Shown: positions 31,037 through 40,388, numbered from the stretch's first letter. The stretch is DNA of 64,000 nt from CAXXOK01 sp963678055 (GCA_963678055.1 OY782679.1:1922001-1986000); one strand, 5' to 3'. Notes: generated by a model from the letters alone, not told the origin. A program made the numbers and translations.

Positions 31037-31771
31037 GTGCCACAAGTTTCGCAAAGGGTTGAACTGGTTCGCCACACCGTGGACGGCGCTGCGCTGATGG
31101 CGTTGGCTGCCAAGCTTTGCTACGCGGGCGGGGACTTGAATACGCTGCTGACGCGCATTCAGGAAAATGACCAGCGCACATTTATCAAAAAAGTGTTGCA
31201 AATGGGTCATGATAGTGTGCTGGAGCATATCTCCTTTAGTTTTTTGATCGAAGGGGTCAGCCGTGCACTGCTGGCGCAGCTTACACGCCACCGCATCGCC
31301 AGTTTTAGCGTGCAAAGCCAGCGCTACGTCAGCTATGAAAAAGGCTTCGGCTATATCGTTCCGCCCGCCGTGGAAGCGCTGGGCGAAACGGCCGTTTCCG
31401 AATATAACGCACAGATGAACCAGATGCTTCTCTGGTATCAGGACTGGCAAACCAAACTCGGCACCAATGAAGACGCCCGCTTCGTACTCCCCAACGCTTG
31501 TGAAACGCGCTTGTTAATGACCATGAACGCGCGCGAACTCAAGCATTTCTTTGCGCTTCGCATGTGCAGGCGCGCCCAGTGGGAGATTCGGCAAATGGCC
31601 GAAACCATGTTCGCCCTCTGCTACGCAGAAATCCCTGAACTTTTTCAGGATGCAGGCCCTGGATGCCTGCGCGGCGCCTGCCCCGAAGGGGCAAAGTCCT
31701 GCGGGCAGATGAACGCCGTACGGATGGAACGGGAAGAGTTCATCACGGCGCACGAACAATCCAATTTGTAG
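31037..31771 (+). CDS. thyX: Flavin-dependent thymidylate synthase ThyX
   Basis: The gene starts with GTG at 31037 after AAGGAGA and encodes 244 residues. The ThyX signature RHRIASFSVQSQRY (RHRx7S) is at about residues 89-102. The N-terminal LEHISFSFLIEGVSRALLAQL and the helical NARELKHFFALRMCRRAQWEIR are also typical. It makes dTMP from dUMP using FAD, NADPH and methylene-THF without the THF oxidation seen with ThyA. It is the first gene of a long rightward series and lies 16 bases before the rlmB-like gene. Confidence 0.96.
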   Translation: MPQVSQRVELVRHTVDGAALMALAAKLCYAGGDLNTLLTRIQENDQRTFIKKVLQMGHDSVLEHISFSFLIEGVSRALLAQLTRHRIASFSVQSQRYVSYEKGFGYIVPPAVEALGETAVSEYNAQMNQMLLWYQDWQTKLGTNEDARFVLPNACETRLLMTMNARELKHFFALRMCRRAQWEIRQMAETMFALCYAEIPELFQDAGPGCLRGACPEGAKSCGQMNAVRMEREEFITAHEQSNL

Positions 31772-31787
31772 ATAAGGAAGGAACCCT

Positions 31788-33221
31788 ATGGCATATTATT
31801 CCAAGGTTAGCGAGACTAAGTCCCGCGACCAAAAACGCCGCAGCGCAGAGCAGCGAGGCGGATTTGATGACGAAGGTACCCAGTATTCAGGCGCACGCAA
31901 AACAAGAAGCGGCGCGCCGGCAAAGCGCACTTACAATAAACCTGCCGATGGCAGTGCCCCTGCCAAACGCAGCTATGGCAAACCCGCTGGTGGCCCAGCC
32001 CCTGCAAAGCGCAGTTTTGGCAAACCGGCCAGCGGTGAAGGCCGCCCCTATGCCCGTAAACCCGCCGATGGTGCGGGTCCCGCAAAACGCAGCTATGGCA
32101 AACCCGCCAGCGGCGAAGGTCGCCCTTATGCCCGTCAATCGGCGGATGGTGCGCCGCCCGCTAAGCGCAGCTATGGCAAGCCCGCCGGTGGTGAAGGTCG
32201 TCCCTATGCCCGTCAATCGGCAGATGGTGCGCCGCCCGCCAAGCGCAGCTTTGGCAAGCCTGCCAGCGGTGAAGGTCGCCCCTATACCCGCAAGCCCGCC
32301 GGCAGTGCAGCGCCGGGTCGGCGCAGCTACGGCAAGCCCCGCACCACCAGTGAACCGCGCTTTATGACCAACTCCGACCAGCCCAGCCGCACACGCGGTG
32401 ATCATATCACCCCCAAGCCGTACGCCGTGCAGCGGCGCGAGCAAAGAAGCACGGAAGCAACGCCTGCTTTCCGTCCGCAGCCGATTGCCGAGGATGCCGT
32501 GAATGAGAATCTCTTAAGCGGCCGCAACCCCATTCGGGAAGCGCTGAAAAGCGGACGCGATATTGAAAAGCTGATGATTTCCAAAGGCGAGCTAAGCGGC
32601 TCGGCCAAGGAGATTGTCGCCATGGCGCGTGAACAGCGCGTGCCCGTGCAGGAAGTCGACCGTGTCCGCCTGGACGCCATCACACCCAACCACCAAGGCA
32701 TGCTGGCATTTGCCTCTGCCTATCAATACCATAGCGTCGGCGAGATGCTGGCCCTGGCCAAGTCCAAAGGTGAACAGCCTTTCCTGGTCGTGCTGGACGG
32801 CATTACCGACCCCCACAACCTGGGCGCGGTGATTCGTACTGCTGAATGTGCCGGTGCACACGGCGTGATCGTACAGGAGCGCCGGGCTGTCGGCCTGACC
32901 CCTGCCGCTGTAAAAGCCAGCGCAGGCGCGATTGAGCATATTATGGTCGCGCGGGTTGTTAACCTTTCCACCACGCTTGAAATGCTGAAAAAGCAAGGCG
33001 TATGGGCCTATGCCGCTGATCTGGAAGGCGAAGACTACCTGTCGGTTGATTTTTCCGGCGGCGCAGCCATTGTCATCGGAGCAGAAGGCGAAGGCGTCAG
33101 CCGTTTGGTGCTTGAAAAATGCGACAAGTCCGTTGCCCTTCCCATACGCGGCCAGATCGGCAGCCTGAATGCATCCGTTGCGGCGGGTATCCTGCTGTAT
33201 GCGGTACTGCGTTCCCGCTAA
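31788..33221 (+). CDS. rlmB: TrmH/SpoU-family rRNA 2'-O-methyltransferase (RlmB-like) with repetitive basic N-terminus
   Basis: The 477-residue protein is about twice the usual length because of an N-terminal low-complexity extension (residues 1-235). Within it the 26-residue unit PAKRSYGKPASGEGRPYARQ plus SADGAP is repeated four times with partial copies on each side. The C-terminal 240 residues are a normal SpoU enzyme: substrate-binding domain LSGRNPIREALKSG, then knot motifs DPHNLGAVIRTAE, VIGAEGEGVSRL and GSLNASVAAGILLY. It likely methylates 23S rRNA G2251. The extension is very basic (Lys/Arg) and disordered, and probably binds RNA. The following genes (YacP-like and sigH) match the order seen in Bacillus. 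Confidence 0.92.
   Translation: MAYYSKVSETKSRDQKRRSAEQRGGFDDEGTQYSGARKTRSGAPAKRTYNKPADGSAPAKRSYGKPAGGPAPAKRSFGKPASGEGRPYARKPADGAGPAKRSYGKPASGEGRPYARQSADGAPPAKRSYGKPAGGEGRPYARQSADGAPPAKRSFGKPASGEGRPYTRKPAGSAAPGRRSYGKPRTTSEPRFMTNSDQPSRTRGDHITPKPYAVQRREQRSTEATPAFRPQPIAEDAVNENLLSGRNPIREALKSGRDIEKLMISKGELSGSAKEIVAMAREQRVPVQEVDRVRLDAITPNHQGMLAFASAYQYHSVGEMLALAKSKGEQPFLVVLDGITDPHNLGAVIRTAECAGAHGVIVQERRAVGLTPAAVKASAGAIEHIMVARVVNLSTTLEMLKKQGVWAYAADLEGEDYLSVDFSGGAAIVIGAEGEGVSRLVLEKCDKSVALPIRGQIGSLNASVAAGILLYAVLRSR
32001..32312 (+). repeat. Four tandem 78-bp coding repeats in rlmB
   Basis: Residues 72-97, 98-123, 124-149 and 150-175 of the RlmB-like protein are near-identical 26-residue units (PAKRSxGKPAxGEGRPYxR...), equal to four 78-bp direct repeats. 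Shortened copies (PAKRTYNKPADG, PAKRSYGKPAGG, and the last GRRSYGKP) flank them from 31917 to 32339. Such an array can change length by slippage or recombination. Confidence 0.9.
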
Positions 33222-33224
33222 TTC

Positions 33225-33734
33225 ATGCAGCCGCTGCTCTTTGTAGACGGGTATAATGTCATCGGGGCATGGGGCGCTCTTGAGAAAAACCCCATGCCCA
33301 TCGATCAGGCACGCGACAGGCTGGCTGATCTGCTGGAAGACTACGCGGGCTTTACCGCCCAAGAAGTGATTCTGGTATTCGATGGTCATCAGGGCAACCG
33401 ACCCACCGCCAGCATTGAGCAACGGCATATGCTGACCGTGATTTACACCAAACACGGCCAAACCGCAGACCAGTACATAGAAAAGGCTTGCGGCAAAACA
33501 CCGGCATGGCGCGAAGTGCGCGTAGCTACCAGCGATCACCTAGAACAGACGATGATCCTGGCCCGCGGTGCCACGCGCCTGTCCTCCAGAGAGCTTTGGC
33601 TGGAGCTGGCAACCCAGAAGCAAAGCCAGCGTTCCAAACATGTTACCCATCAACCGTCCGACCGCACGCCCTTATCCAGCGCATTAAGCGAAGACCTACG
33701 ACAGGCGCTGGAAGCCATTCGAAGGCAGAAGTAA
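33225..33734 (+). CDS. YacP/Rae1-like NYN-domain endoribonuclease
   Basis: The 169-residue protein begins MQPLLFVDGYNVIGAWGAL, the acidic NYN-domain start. VILVFDGHQGNRP and VIYTKHGQTADQYIEK hold further conserved acidic residues, and VATSDHLEQTMILARGATRLSSREL completes the fold. B. subtilis YacP (Rae1) cleaves mRNA in the ribosome A site. Gene order rlmB-yacP-sigH is as in Bacillus, which supports the call. It starts three bases after the rlmB stop. Confidence 0.9.
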   Translation: MQPLLFVDGYNVIGAWGALEKNPMPIDQARDRLADLLEDYAGFTAQEVILVFDGHQGNRPTASIEQRHMLTVIYTKHGQTADQYIEKACGKTPAWREVRVATSDHLEQTMILARGATRLSSRELWLELATQKQSQRSKHVTHQPSDRTPLSSALSEDLRQALEAIRRQK

Positions 33735-33756
33735 CACACAAGGCAGGAAGCAAGCC

Positions 33757-34482
33757 ATGACCATGAACCCCCGGGACAACAAACCAATCGCCGAAACCGT
33801 CGATCCCACGCAGCCGGAGGAGCGCGCTGATCTCAGCTGGGATGAGACGCTTCGCCTGCGCTTTGGGAACAAGACCGACGAAGAAATCGTCGATATGGCA
33901 CAAAACGGGGATCGTGTCGCGCTTGAATATTTGCTCAGTAAGTATAAAAACTTTGTTCGTTCCAAGGCCCGCAGCTACTTCCTGATCGGTGCCGATCACG
34001 AGGATATCGTGCAGGAAGGCATGATCGGGCTATTTAAATCCATCCGCGATTATCAGCTGGAACGCTTGTCCAGCTTCCGTGCCTTTGCGGAGCTGTGCAT
34101 TACGCGCCAGATTATCACAGCGATTAAAACCGCCACGCGGCAAAAGCACCTGCCACTGAACAGCTACGTCAGCCTGAACAAGCCCATCTACGACGAGGAA
34201 AGCGATCGCACGTTGATGGATGTAATCGTAGAAGGCCACGCACAAAACCCCGAAGAGCTGATTATCGGCCGGGAGGATATCCTCTCCATCCGCGATCAGG
34301 TGGGGACAGTGCTTAGCTCGCTAGAGCAGGATGTGCTATCGTCCTATCTGGACGGCAAAAGCTACCAGGAAATTGCCGATAAGCTGGGCCGGCATGTGAA
34401 GTCCATCGACAATGCCCTGCAGCGCGTGAAACGCAAGCTGGAAAAGTATTTGCAGGAAATGCGCCTGCACGATGATGACTAA
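33757..34482 (+). CDS. sigH: RNA polymerase sigma factor SigH
   Basis: The 241-residue sigma-70-family protein has region 2 motifs (LEYLLSKYKNFVRSKARSYF and DIVQEGMIGLFKSIRDY, with FRAFAELCITRQIITAIK) and a region 4 helix-turn-helix (SYQEIADKLGRHVKSIDNAL). These match SigH, the transition-state and early-sporulation sigma factor. About 25 unusual residues precede the family start. Its position after the yacP-like gene is the conserved one. Presence suggests a spore-forming lineage or ancestry, although SigH also occurs in non-sporulating relatives. Confidence 0.94.
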   Translation: MTMNPRDNKPIAETVDPTQPEERADLSWDETLRLRFGNKTDEEIVDMAQNGDRVALEYLLSKYKNFVRSKARSYFLIGADHEDIVQEGMIGLFKSIRDYQLERLSSFRAFAELCITRQIITAIKTATRQKHLPLNSYVSLNKPIYDEESDRTLMDVIVEGHAQNPEELIIGREDILSIRDQVGTVLSSLEQDVLSSYLDGKSYQEIADKLGRHVKSIDNALQRVKRKLEKYLQEMRLHDDD

Positions 34483-34517
34483 CGAAAATCCCATGTTTCA
34501 CAAGGAGGTGCGTCGTT

Positions 34518-35378
34518 TTGCCTGATGATATTTATGAAGTCATTGCGCTGGCGGCGCGCTATTGGTTTTTACTGCTGATGGTGTTAATCGCCTGGCGCAG
34601 TTACCGCTGGTACAGCAAAGACCGCAAAAAGTTCAAACGCCGCTTAAAGCTCCTGCCGGATGCCGGGTACGTGGGAGAGCTGGTTGTTGTGCAGGGCGAC
34701 GACATCCTAAAACGAGGCACCTGCCTGCCGGTCAGCCGCGAAGGGGTGCTTGGGTACCTGCGCGGTAACGACATTTCCGTACCGGCCGGCGGCGTAGCCA
34801 ACCGCCATCTCTGGTATTCCTTTGACGATGTTGACGGCCTGCTGGTCGAACCACTGCGCGGCCGCATGATTGTTGCCGATGGCAAGGAGCTGATCGGTCG
34901 CCGGATGCGTGCCTATCTGGCCCACGGCTCCACACTGGAAGTCGGGCAGGCTGTGATGCGGCTACGGATGTTTGCCGGGTTTGAGTTTGCCGGCGAAACG
35001 GCAGCCTCGCGTCTGCCGCTGGACGAGGATGACATGCTGGCAGAAGATATCAACGATAAACCGCCGCAGGACCGTGTGCGCCGTATGCACGAAATTGCTG
35101 CCTGGCAAACCATGGATGAAGACCCGGCAGAGGACGAAGACTTCTTCCTTCCCGATATGAGCGACGACGATATCGAAGACGAGGACTACATACCGCCCGA
35201 CGATGATTCCGGTCCGGATGCATACATTACGCAGGACGGAGCCAACGGGTTCTATCCCCCCGTCAGCGATGAGGGCGATGAAGCGTTAGCACGAGAAGAT
35301 TTCATCGGTGAGGATGATGCGGAAACCGCCAAGCGCGTCGTGTGGGACAAACTGTTTCGGGGAGGGAAAAAGCCATGA
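34518..35378 (+). CDS. FHA-like membrane protein with acidic tail, cell-wall operon
   Basis: The start is TTG at 34518 after AAGGAGGTG. The 286-residue protein has one membrane segment (residues about 9-26). A domain of about 120 residues follows, with a weak FHA-like pattern (VPAGGVANRHLWYSFDDVDGLLVEPL and MIVADGKELIGR). The tail from residue 165 is very acidic (DEDPAEDEDFF, DDDIEDEDYIPPDDD) and disordered. It precedes FtsW/RodA-like and PBP genes with a 4-base overlap. In clostridia and actinobacteria an FHA protein often heads such cell-wall units, where it binds phosphothreonine. The FHA assignment is moderate. Confidence 0.6.
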   Translation: MPDDIYEVIALAARYWFLLLMVLIAWRSYRWYSKDRKKFKRRLKLLPDAGYVGELVVVQGDDILKRGTCLPVSREGVLGYLRGNDISVPAGGVANRHLWYSFDDVDGLLVEPLRGRMIVADGKELIGRRMRAYLAHGSTLEVGQAVMRLRMFAGFEFAGETAASRLPLDEDDMLAEDINDKPPQDRVRRMHEIAAWQTMDEDPAEDEDFFLPDMSDDDIEDEDYIPPDDDSGPDAYITQDGANGFYPPVSDEGDEALAREDFIGEDDAETAKRVVWDKLFRGGKKP

Positions 35379-36673
35379 GTCAAGCCTCCCGCTACCGCCG
35401 TCAGCTGCGCGGCCGACCGGACCGCAAACTGGTGTCGGCGATCATGCTGTTTTTCTTCAGCGCGTTTTTTCTGCTTGCGTTCAAAGGCGAGCTGCACTGG
35501 CAGGGTTTTATGCTGGCGGCTGTTGTGCCACTGCTGATTTACATCGCAACCATGTGGCTGCCGCGCTTTTTCCCGGCGGATAAGCTGCTATTGTCCATCG
35601 CCAACTTTTTATGCGCGCTGGGCGTGCTGGTGCTGTACTCCACCGACCTTGTTAAAGGCACCCACTACGGCATGCAGCAAGCCGTGTACTACGGTGCAGG
35701 CATCGTGGCGATGTTGTTTTGCATTCTTCTGGTACGCTATATCCGCTATTGGCGCGTGTTTATCTATATCATCGCGGTGTGTTCTCTGGGGCTGATTGCT
35801 TTGCCGCTGGCCTTTGGCACGGAAGTATTTGGCGCCACCAACTGGATTGTTATTTCCGGCATCAGCCTGCAACCCAGCGAAATCGTCAAAATCGCACTGC
35901 TATTTGTGTTGAGCTATTATATGAGCCGCCGTAAGTTCTGGCCCTGGCTGATCTTTGCGGTCATTTGCATGGGCATTCTCATGTTCCAGGCCGATTTGGG
36001 TACTGCGCTGATCTACTACATGACCACGTTGTTTTTATACTACGCTTCCACCGGCAACCTGTGGATGACCGGGGCGGGGTTTATTGGCGGGGCCGCTTCG
36101 GCCGTGTTTGGCTATACCCAGTTTGCCCATGTTAAGCGCCGCATTGCCGTATGGCGAAACCCGTGGATGGACTTTGAAAACACCGGTTACCAGATTGTGC
36201 AAATCCTGATGGCTATCGCATCCGGCGGCCTGTTCGGTATGGGGCTGGGGCTTGGGTTCCCCACCATCATTCCGGTATACCACACCGATGCTATTTTTGC
36301 CGTCATCTGCGAACAGTTCGGCATTATATTTGGTGTGCTGGTGCTATTGATGTACGCTATTCTCATCCTGCGTGGTGCGTTCATCGCCCGCAGTGCGCGG
36401 CGCAGTTTCCACGGCCTTTTGGCCATGGGCGCAACGATTATGCTGGCACTGCAAACCTTTGTCATTATCGGCGGCGTTTTAAAGCTGATTCCCCTGACCG
36501 GTGTTACCATGCCCTTTGTAAGCTCCGGCGGCACCTCCATGGTCAGCTGTATGGGCCTAATCGGCCTGTTGCAGGGTGTAGCCACCGTAAACCAGGATGA
36601 CCTGACCTACGATTACGAGGTTAGCCACAATCGCATGGATGAGCAAACCCTTCCCTTCGCCAATCCCCAGTAA
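35375..36673 (+). CDS. FtsW/RodA/SpoVE-family glycosyltransferase
   Basis: The ATG at 35375 overlaps the previous stop. The 432-residue protein has about ten to twelve membrane segments. SEDS signatures are present: VISGISLQPSEIVKIALLF, FQADLGTALIYYMTTLF, and the end LIPLTGVTMPFVSSGGTSMVSCM. SEDS proteins polymerise lipid II into glycan strands and pair with a class B PBP, which is the next gene. Whether the pair acts in elongation, division or sporulation cannot be decided from sequence. Confidence 0.94.
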   Translation: MSQASRYRRQLRGRPDRKLVSAIMLFFFSAFFLLAFKGELHWQGFMLAAVVPLLIYIATMWLPRFFPADKLLLSIANFLCALGVLVLYSTDLVKGTHYGMQQAVYYGAGIVAMLFCILLVRYIRYWRVFIYIIAVCSLGLIALPLAFGTEVFGATNWIVISGISLQPSEIVKIALLFVLSYYMSRRKFWPWLIFAVICMGILMFQADLGTALIYYMTTLFLYYASTGNLWMTGAGFIGGAASAVFGYTQFAHVKRRIAVWRNPWMDFENTGYQIVQILMAIASGGLFGMGLGLGFPTIIPVYHTDAIFAVICEQFGIIFGVLVLLMYAILILRGAFIARSARRSFHGLLAMGATIMLALQTFVIIGGVLKLIPLTGVTMPFVSSGGTSMVSCMGLIGLLQGVATVNQDDLTYDYEVSHNRMDEQTLPFANPQ

Positions 36674-36687
36674 GCAAGGAGACCACC

Positions 36688-38118
36688 ATGAAACCACTGC
36701 ACAACCGTTTCCGCCTGGTTACACTCGTTTTGATCGGCCTGATTCTGCTGGCCGGTCTATATGGCGTGTACTCCATTACGGTATACGGAAACCGCTGGTT
36801 TGCGTCCTCGCGTAATCTGCGCTATCGGGAAGCCAAGAGCGCGGTCACCGCCGGAGATATCATCGACCGCAACGGCGTTGTGCTGGCGACCACCGATCAG
36901 GATGGTGAGCGCGTATACCAGTCGAACCTGGAATCGCGCAAGGCGGTCGTCCATCTGATCGGCGACCGGGACGGCAACGTGGCCAATGGGGTAGATTCCT
37001 TTGAAGCCAGCTACCTGCTGGGCTTTGAAACCACACTGCCCGAGCGGGTATTAACCCTGATTAAAGGGGAAAAACGACACGGAGACAATGTAACGTTGAC
37101 CGTGGATTCTGCGCTCAATACCATCATCGTGCGCGCCTTCAACACCCATGTCCGCACCAAGGATAAAAGCGGCGCGGCCGTGGTGATGAACTATAAAACC
37201 GGCGAGATTGTATCCCTGGTCAGTCTTCCGGTGTATGACCCTGCCAACATTACCGACGCCGTCAAGAACGACGACCGTCACCCGTTCTGGAACCGTGCCG
37301 TCCAGTCCACCCTGGCCCCCGGTTCAACATTTAAGATCATTACAGCCTCGTCTGCGCTGGAAAACATTGAAGGTATCACAGATCAAATCTTCACCTGCAC
37401 AGGCGCGACCATCGTACAGGGGTCCACGATCACCGATTTTGGCAACGCACAGCATGGGAAACTGAAGCTGTCCAAAGCGTTTCGCGTCAGCTGCAACAAC
37501 ACCTTTGCTCAAATCGCCCTGCTGCTTGGGGATACTGCCCTTAGGAAAACTGCCGAAAGCTTCGGCTTTAACGATAACTTTTTATTCCGCGATATTGTCG
37601 TGGAAAACTCCACCTACCCGACTGAAAACCGAACGCTGGTTGAACTGGCGTGGAGCGGCGACGGGCAAAGCCAAATTGCCGCAACCCCAATGCATATGTG
37701 CATGGTGGCAGCCGCTATTGCCAACAAGGGTGTTATGATGGAGCCCCGGCTGCTCTACCGCGTTGCCAGCCCGGAAGGCTTAGTGCGCCTACGCATGACC
37801 CCCAAGGTGTATCGTACCGCCGTAGACGAAAGCGTCGCCGCGACAATAAAAAGCTATATGCTGGATACCGTAGATCGCGGTACCGCGACTGCCGCGCAGG
37901 TGGACGGGCTGACCATCGCCGGGAAAACGGGCAGCGCAGAAAGCTCGCTGGACGGGCGGGATGTAACCCACGCCTGGTTTGTCGGCTTTATCGACGACGC
38001 ACGTTACCCCTACGCGGTATGCGTATTTGTGGAAGAAGGCTCCAGCGGCGGCGGCGCGGCCGCCCCCATTGGCCAGGCCATTTTCCGCTATATTCAGGCC
38101 AATTTCCCATTCCAGTAA
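36688..38118 (+). CDS. Class B penicillin-binding protein (transpeptidase)
   Basis: The 476-residue protein has one N-terminal membrane segment (residues about 10-30) and a short dimerisation region (AGDIIDRNGVVLATT). The transpeptidase domain has the catalytic motif STFK in APGSTFKIITA, SxN as SCNNTF, and KTGS as AGKTGSAES. It crosslinks peptidoglycan on the outer face and is the cognate partner of the SEDS protein encoded upstream. It is short, similar to mycobacterial PbpA, which also lies with fha and rodA genes. Confidence 0.94.
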   Translation: MKPLHNRFRLVTLVLIGLILLAGLYGVYSITVYGNRWFASSRNLRYREAKSAVTAGDIIDRNGVVLATTDQDGERVYQSNLESRKAVVHLIGDRDGNVANGVDSFEASYLLGFETTLPERVLTLIKGEKRHGDNVTLTVDSALNTIIVRAFNTHVRTKDKSGAAVVMNYKTGEIVSLVSLPVYDPANITDAVKNDDRHPFWNRAVQSTLAPGSTFKIITASSALENIEGITDQIFTCTGATIVQGSTITDFGNAQHGKLKLSKAFRVSCNNTFAQIALLLGDTALRKTAESFGFNDNFLFRDIVVENSTYPTENRTLVELAWSGDGQSQIAATPMHMCMVAAAIANKGVMMEPRLLYRVASPEGLVRLRMTPKVYRTAVDESVAATIKSYMLDTVDRGTATAAQVDGLTIAGKTGSAESSLDGRDVTHAWFVGFIDDARYPYAVCVFVEEGSSGGGAAAPIGQAIFRYIQANFPFQ

Positions 38119-38131
38119 GAAGGAGCGTACC

Positions 38132-39076
38132 ATGTGGACTGACCTGATGTTCTCCGTCAATACCATCGTCCCGATCGTTTTAATCATTGCAGTGGGCTAC
38201 CTTGCCCGCCTCCTGGGTCTGATTGGGCAGGAAGGCATTAAGCAGGGCAATCGCCTTGTGTTTTACATCTTTTTGCCGCTGCTATTGTTTGACAATACCA
38301 AGAGCTCGCAAATCGATCTGTCGGTCGACCTGCTCCCCATCCTGTATGCGGTGGCGACGGTCATCCTGTGCTTTGTCATCCTGTTTCTGCTTGTCCCCCG
38401 CCTGGTGAAGGATCGTAATTTTGTCGGCGTGGTCATTCAGGGCATCGGGCGCGCCAACTATGCCATATATGGAATTCCGCTGGTGATGCTGATTTATCCG
38501 GAAAGCGATATCTCCATCGCAGCGGTGATTGTCATTTGCGTCATCCCCATTTTCAACATTCTTTCCACCATTGCATTAATCCAGTTCGGGGAAGGGCAAA
38601 CCACCGCGTGGAAGATTATCAAAGGCATCCTCACCAATCCGCTGATCATCGGCACGCTACTGGGGCTTGCGTTCCTGCTGCTGAAACTACAGCTTCCGAC
38701 CATCCTTGCGATTCCCGTACAAAAGCTGGGCAGCATTGCAACGCCGTTTGCGCTGTTCCTGCTGGGAACCAATATTGATTTCAGCAAGGCGAAGACCAAC
38801 CTGAAGCTTTTATCGTGGACAGTACTGTTGCGGCTGGTACTATTCCCGATTTTGTTTCTGTCCGGCGCCATTGCCCTTGGCATCCGGGATGTAAGCCTTG
38901 CCGCGCTGATTGCCCTATACTGCTCCCCTACCGCCGTATCCAGCTTCCCGATGGCACAGCAACTGGGCGGCGATGTGGATTTTGCAGCGCAACAGGTCAT
39001 TTTCACCACAGCATTTTCCGGCATTACCATCTTCATTTTCTTGTTCATACTAAAGTCTATGGGCTTTTTAGCATAG
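38132..39076 (+). CDS. AEC-family (auxin efflux carrier-like) transporter
   Basis: The start at 38132 (MWTDLMFSVNTIVPIVLIIA) has AAGGAG upstream; an in-frame upstream start within the PBP gene is rejected. The 314-residue protein has about ten membrane segments in two halves, with GYLARLLGLIGQEGIKQGNRLVF and LYCSPTAVSSFPMAQQLGGD as family features. Bacterial AEC proteins transport carboxylates such as malate. It stands between the PBP gene and galK with short gaps; the substrate is unknown. Confidence 0.9.
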   Translation: MWTDLMFSVNTIVPIVLIIAVGYLARLLGLIGQEGIKQGNRLVFYIFLPLLLFDNTKSSQIDLSVDLLPILYAVATVILCFVILFLLVPRLVKDRNFVGVVIQGIGRANYAIYGIPLVMLIYPESDISIAAVIVICVIPIFNILSTIALIQFGEGQTTAWKIIKGILTNPLIIGTLLGLAFLLLKLQLPTILAIPVQKLGSIATPFALFLLGTNIDFSKAKTNLKLLSWTVLLRLVLFPILFLSGAIALGIRDVSLAALIALYCSPTAVSSFPMAQQLGGDVDFAAQQVIFTTAFSGITIFIFLFILKSMGFLA

Positions 39077-39098
39077 CCCTGGGAAAGGCGGCATAACT

Positions 39099-40370
39099 AT
39101 GAATCCACTTAAAACACAGATCGGCGAAGAGCTGATAGCATTGTACGGCAGCGATCCCGAAACGCTCTCCGGGCAGCTTGCGCGGTACACCGCTTTGCAA
39201 GCGCAACACCGGGATATGACAGGCAAGGAAACGAACTCCTTCTTTGTCAGTGCGCCGGGCCGTATTGAAATCTGCGGTAATCATACCGACCACAACCACG
39301 GCAAGGTGTTGGCCGCCGCCGTGAGTTTGGATACGCTTGCCTGTGTCAGCCCGCGAGACAACCAGCGGATCACCGTCGCCAGCGAAGGACACGCGCCTGT
39401 TCGGCTGGAGCTAAGCACGCTTGAGCCGCAAGCCCAGGAAAAAGGCACGGCCACAGCGCTGGTACGCGGCGTAGCCCGCTGGCTAGCAGATCACGGCTAT
39501 ACAATCGGGGGCTTTGACGCTGTAACGACCTCCACCGTGCTGCCCGGCAGCGGCTTAAGCTCTTCGGCGGCATTTGAGGTGCTGATTGGCGCTATCTTCA
39601 GCGCGTTATACAATCACAACGCCATTGATGCCGTCCAGCGCGCGCAGTGCGCCCAGTATGCTGAAAACGTGTATTTCGGCAAACCCAGCGGCCTGATGGA
39701 CCAGATGGCGTCCAGCAAGGGCGACATGATTACGATTGATTTTGAAACCGATACGCCTAAGATTGAAGGCATTTCGTACGACTTTACCGCCAAGGGCTAC
39801 GCCATCGTGGTCGTAAACTCCGGCGGCAGCCACGACGACCTCACCCCAAGCTATGCCGCCATCCCCCGTGAAATGTGTATGGTGGCAGAGTATTTTGGAA
39901 AATCCGTACTTCGGGACGTGCCTGCAAAACAGTTCTTTGCAGCCATTCCCGCTCTGCGCAAAACGCTTCCTGCGGATGTCTGCGACCGTGCCATTTTACG
40001 CGCCCAACATTTTTACGAGGAGAACGAGCGCGTGACCCGCATCGCAGATTGCCTGCGACGGGATGACCTGCCCGGATTTTTGGACGGCATTATCGCCTCC
40101 GGCCGCAGCAGTGCGCTGTACCTGCAAAACCTATACGCATCGCCCGACCGGCAGGAGATGATGATTGCGCTGATGGCAGCCGAAACGCTACTCAAAGGCA
40201 AAGGCGCATGGCGTGTGCACGGCGGCGGCTTTGCCGGCACCACGCTGAACTTTGTCCCGCTGGATATGCTTGCTGCTTTCGTATCGGAAATGGAAGCGCT
40301 GTTTGGAACCGGCGCAGCGACTGTCATGTCCGTGCGTCCACAAGGTCCCGTGGTCATCGGCTCACTGTAG
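39099..40370 (+). CDS. galK: Galactokinase (GHMP kinase)
   Basis: The 423-residue protein has the galactokinase motif APGRIEICGNHTDHNHG near residue 52, the ATP-binding GHMP motif VLPGSGLSSSAAFEV near residue 148, and the C-terminal GKGAWRVHGGGFAGTTLNFVP. It phosphorylates galactose at C1. No galT or galE is adjacent, so the rest of the Leloir pathway would be elsewhere. A related sugar-1-kinase specificity cannot be excluded. It is the last gene before a strong terminator. Confidence 0.9.
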   Translation: MNPLKTQIGEELIALYGSDPETLSGQLARYTALQAQHRDMTGKETNSFFVSAPGRIEICGNHTDHNHGKVLAAAVSLDTLACVSPRDNQRITVASEGHAPVRLELSTLEPQAQEKGTATALVRGVARWLADHGYTIGGFDAVTTSTVLPGSGLSSSAAFEVLIGAIFSALYNHNAIDAVQRAQCAQYAENVYFGKPSGLMDQMASSKGDMITIDFETDTPKIEGISYDFTAKGYAIVVVNSGGSHDDLTPSYAAIPREMCMVAEYFGKSVLRDVPAKQFFAAIPALRKTLPADVCDRAILRAQHFYEENERVTRIADCLRRDDLPGFLDGIIASGRSSALYLQNLYASPDRQEMMIALMAAETLLKGKGAWRVHGGGFAGTTLNFVPLDMLAAFVSEMEALFGTGAATVMSVRPQGPVVIGSL

Positions 40371-40388
40371 AACAAACTAAAACAACGG

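Noticed and set aside
32001..32312. CRISPR-like array from regularly spaced repeats
   Set aside because: The 78-bp units are contiguous in-frame coding repeats with no unique spacers, and no cas genes are in the window.
31663..32367. Long open frame across the rlmB repeat (repeated PMPVNR-like units)
   Set aside because: It is the out-of-frame reading of the 78-bp repeats. It overlaps thyX and rlmB, which have clear domains, and has no own ribosome site.
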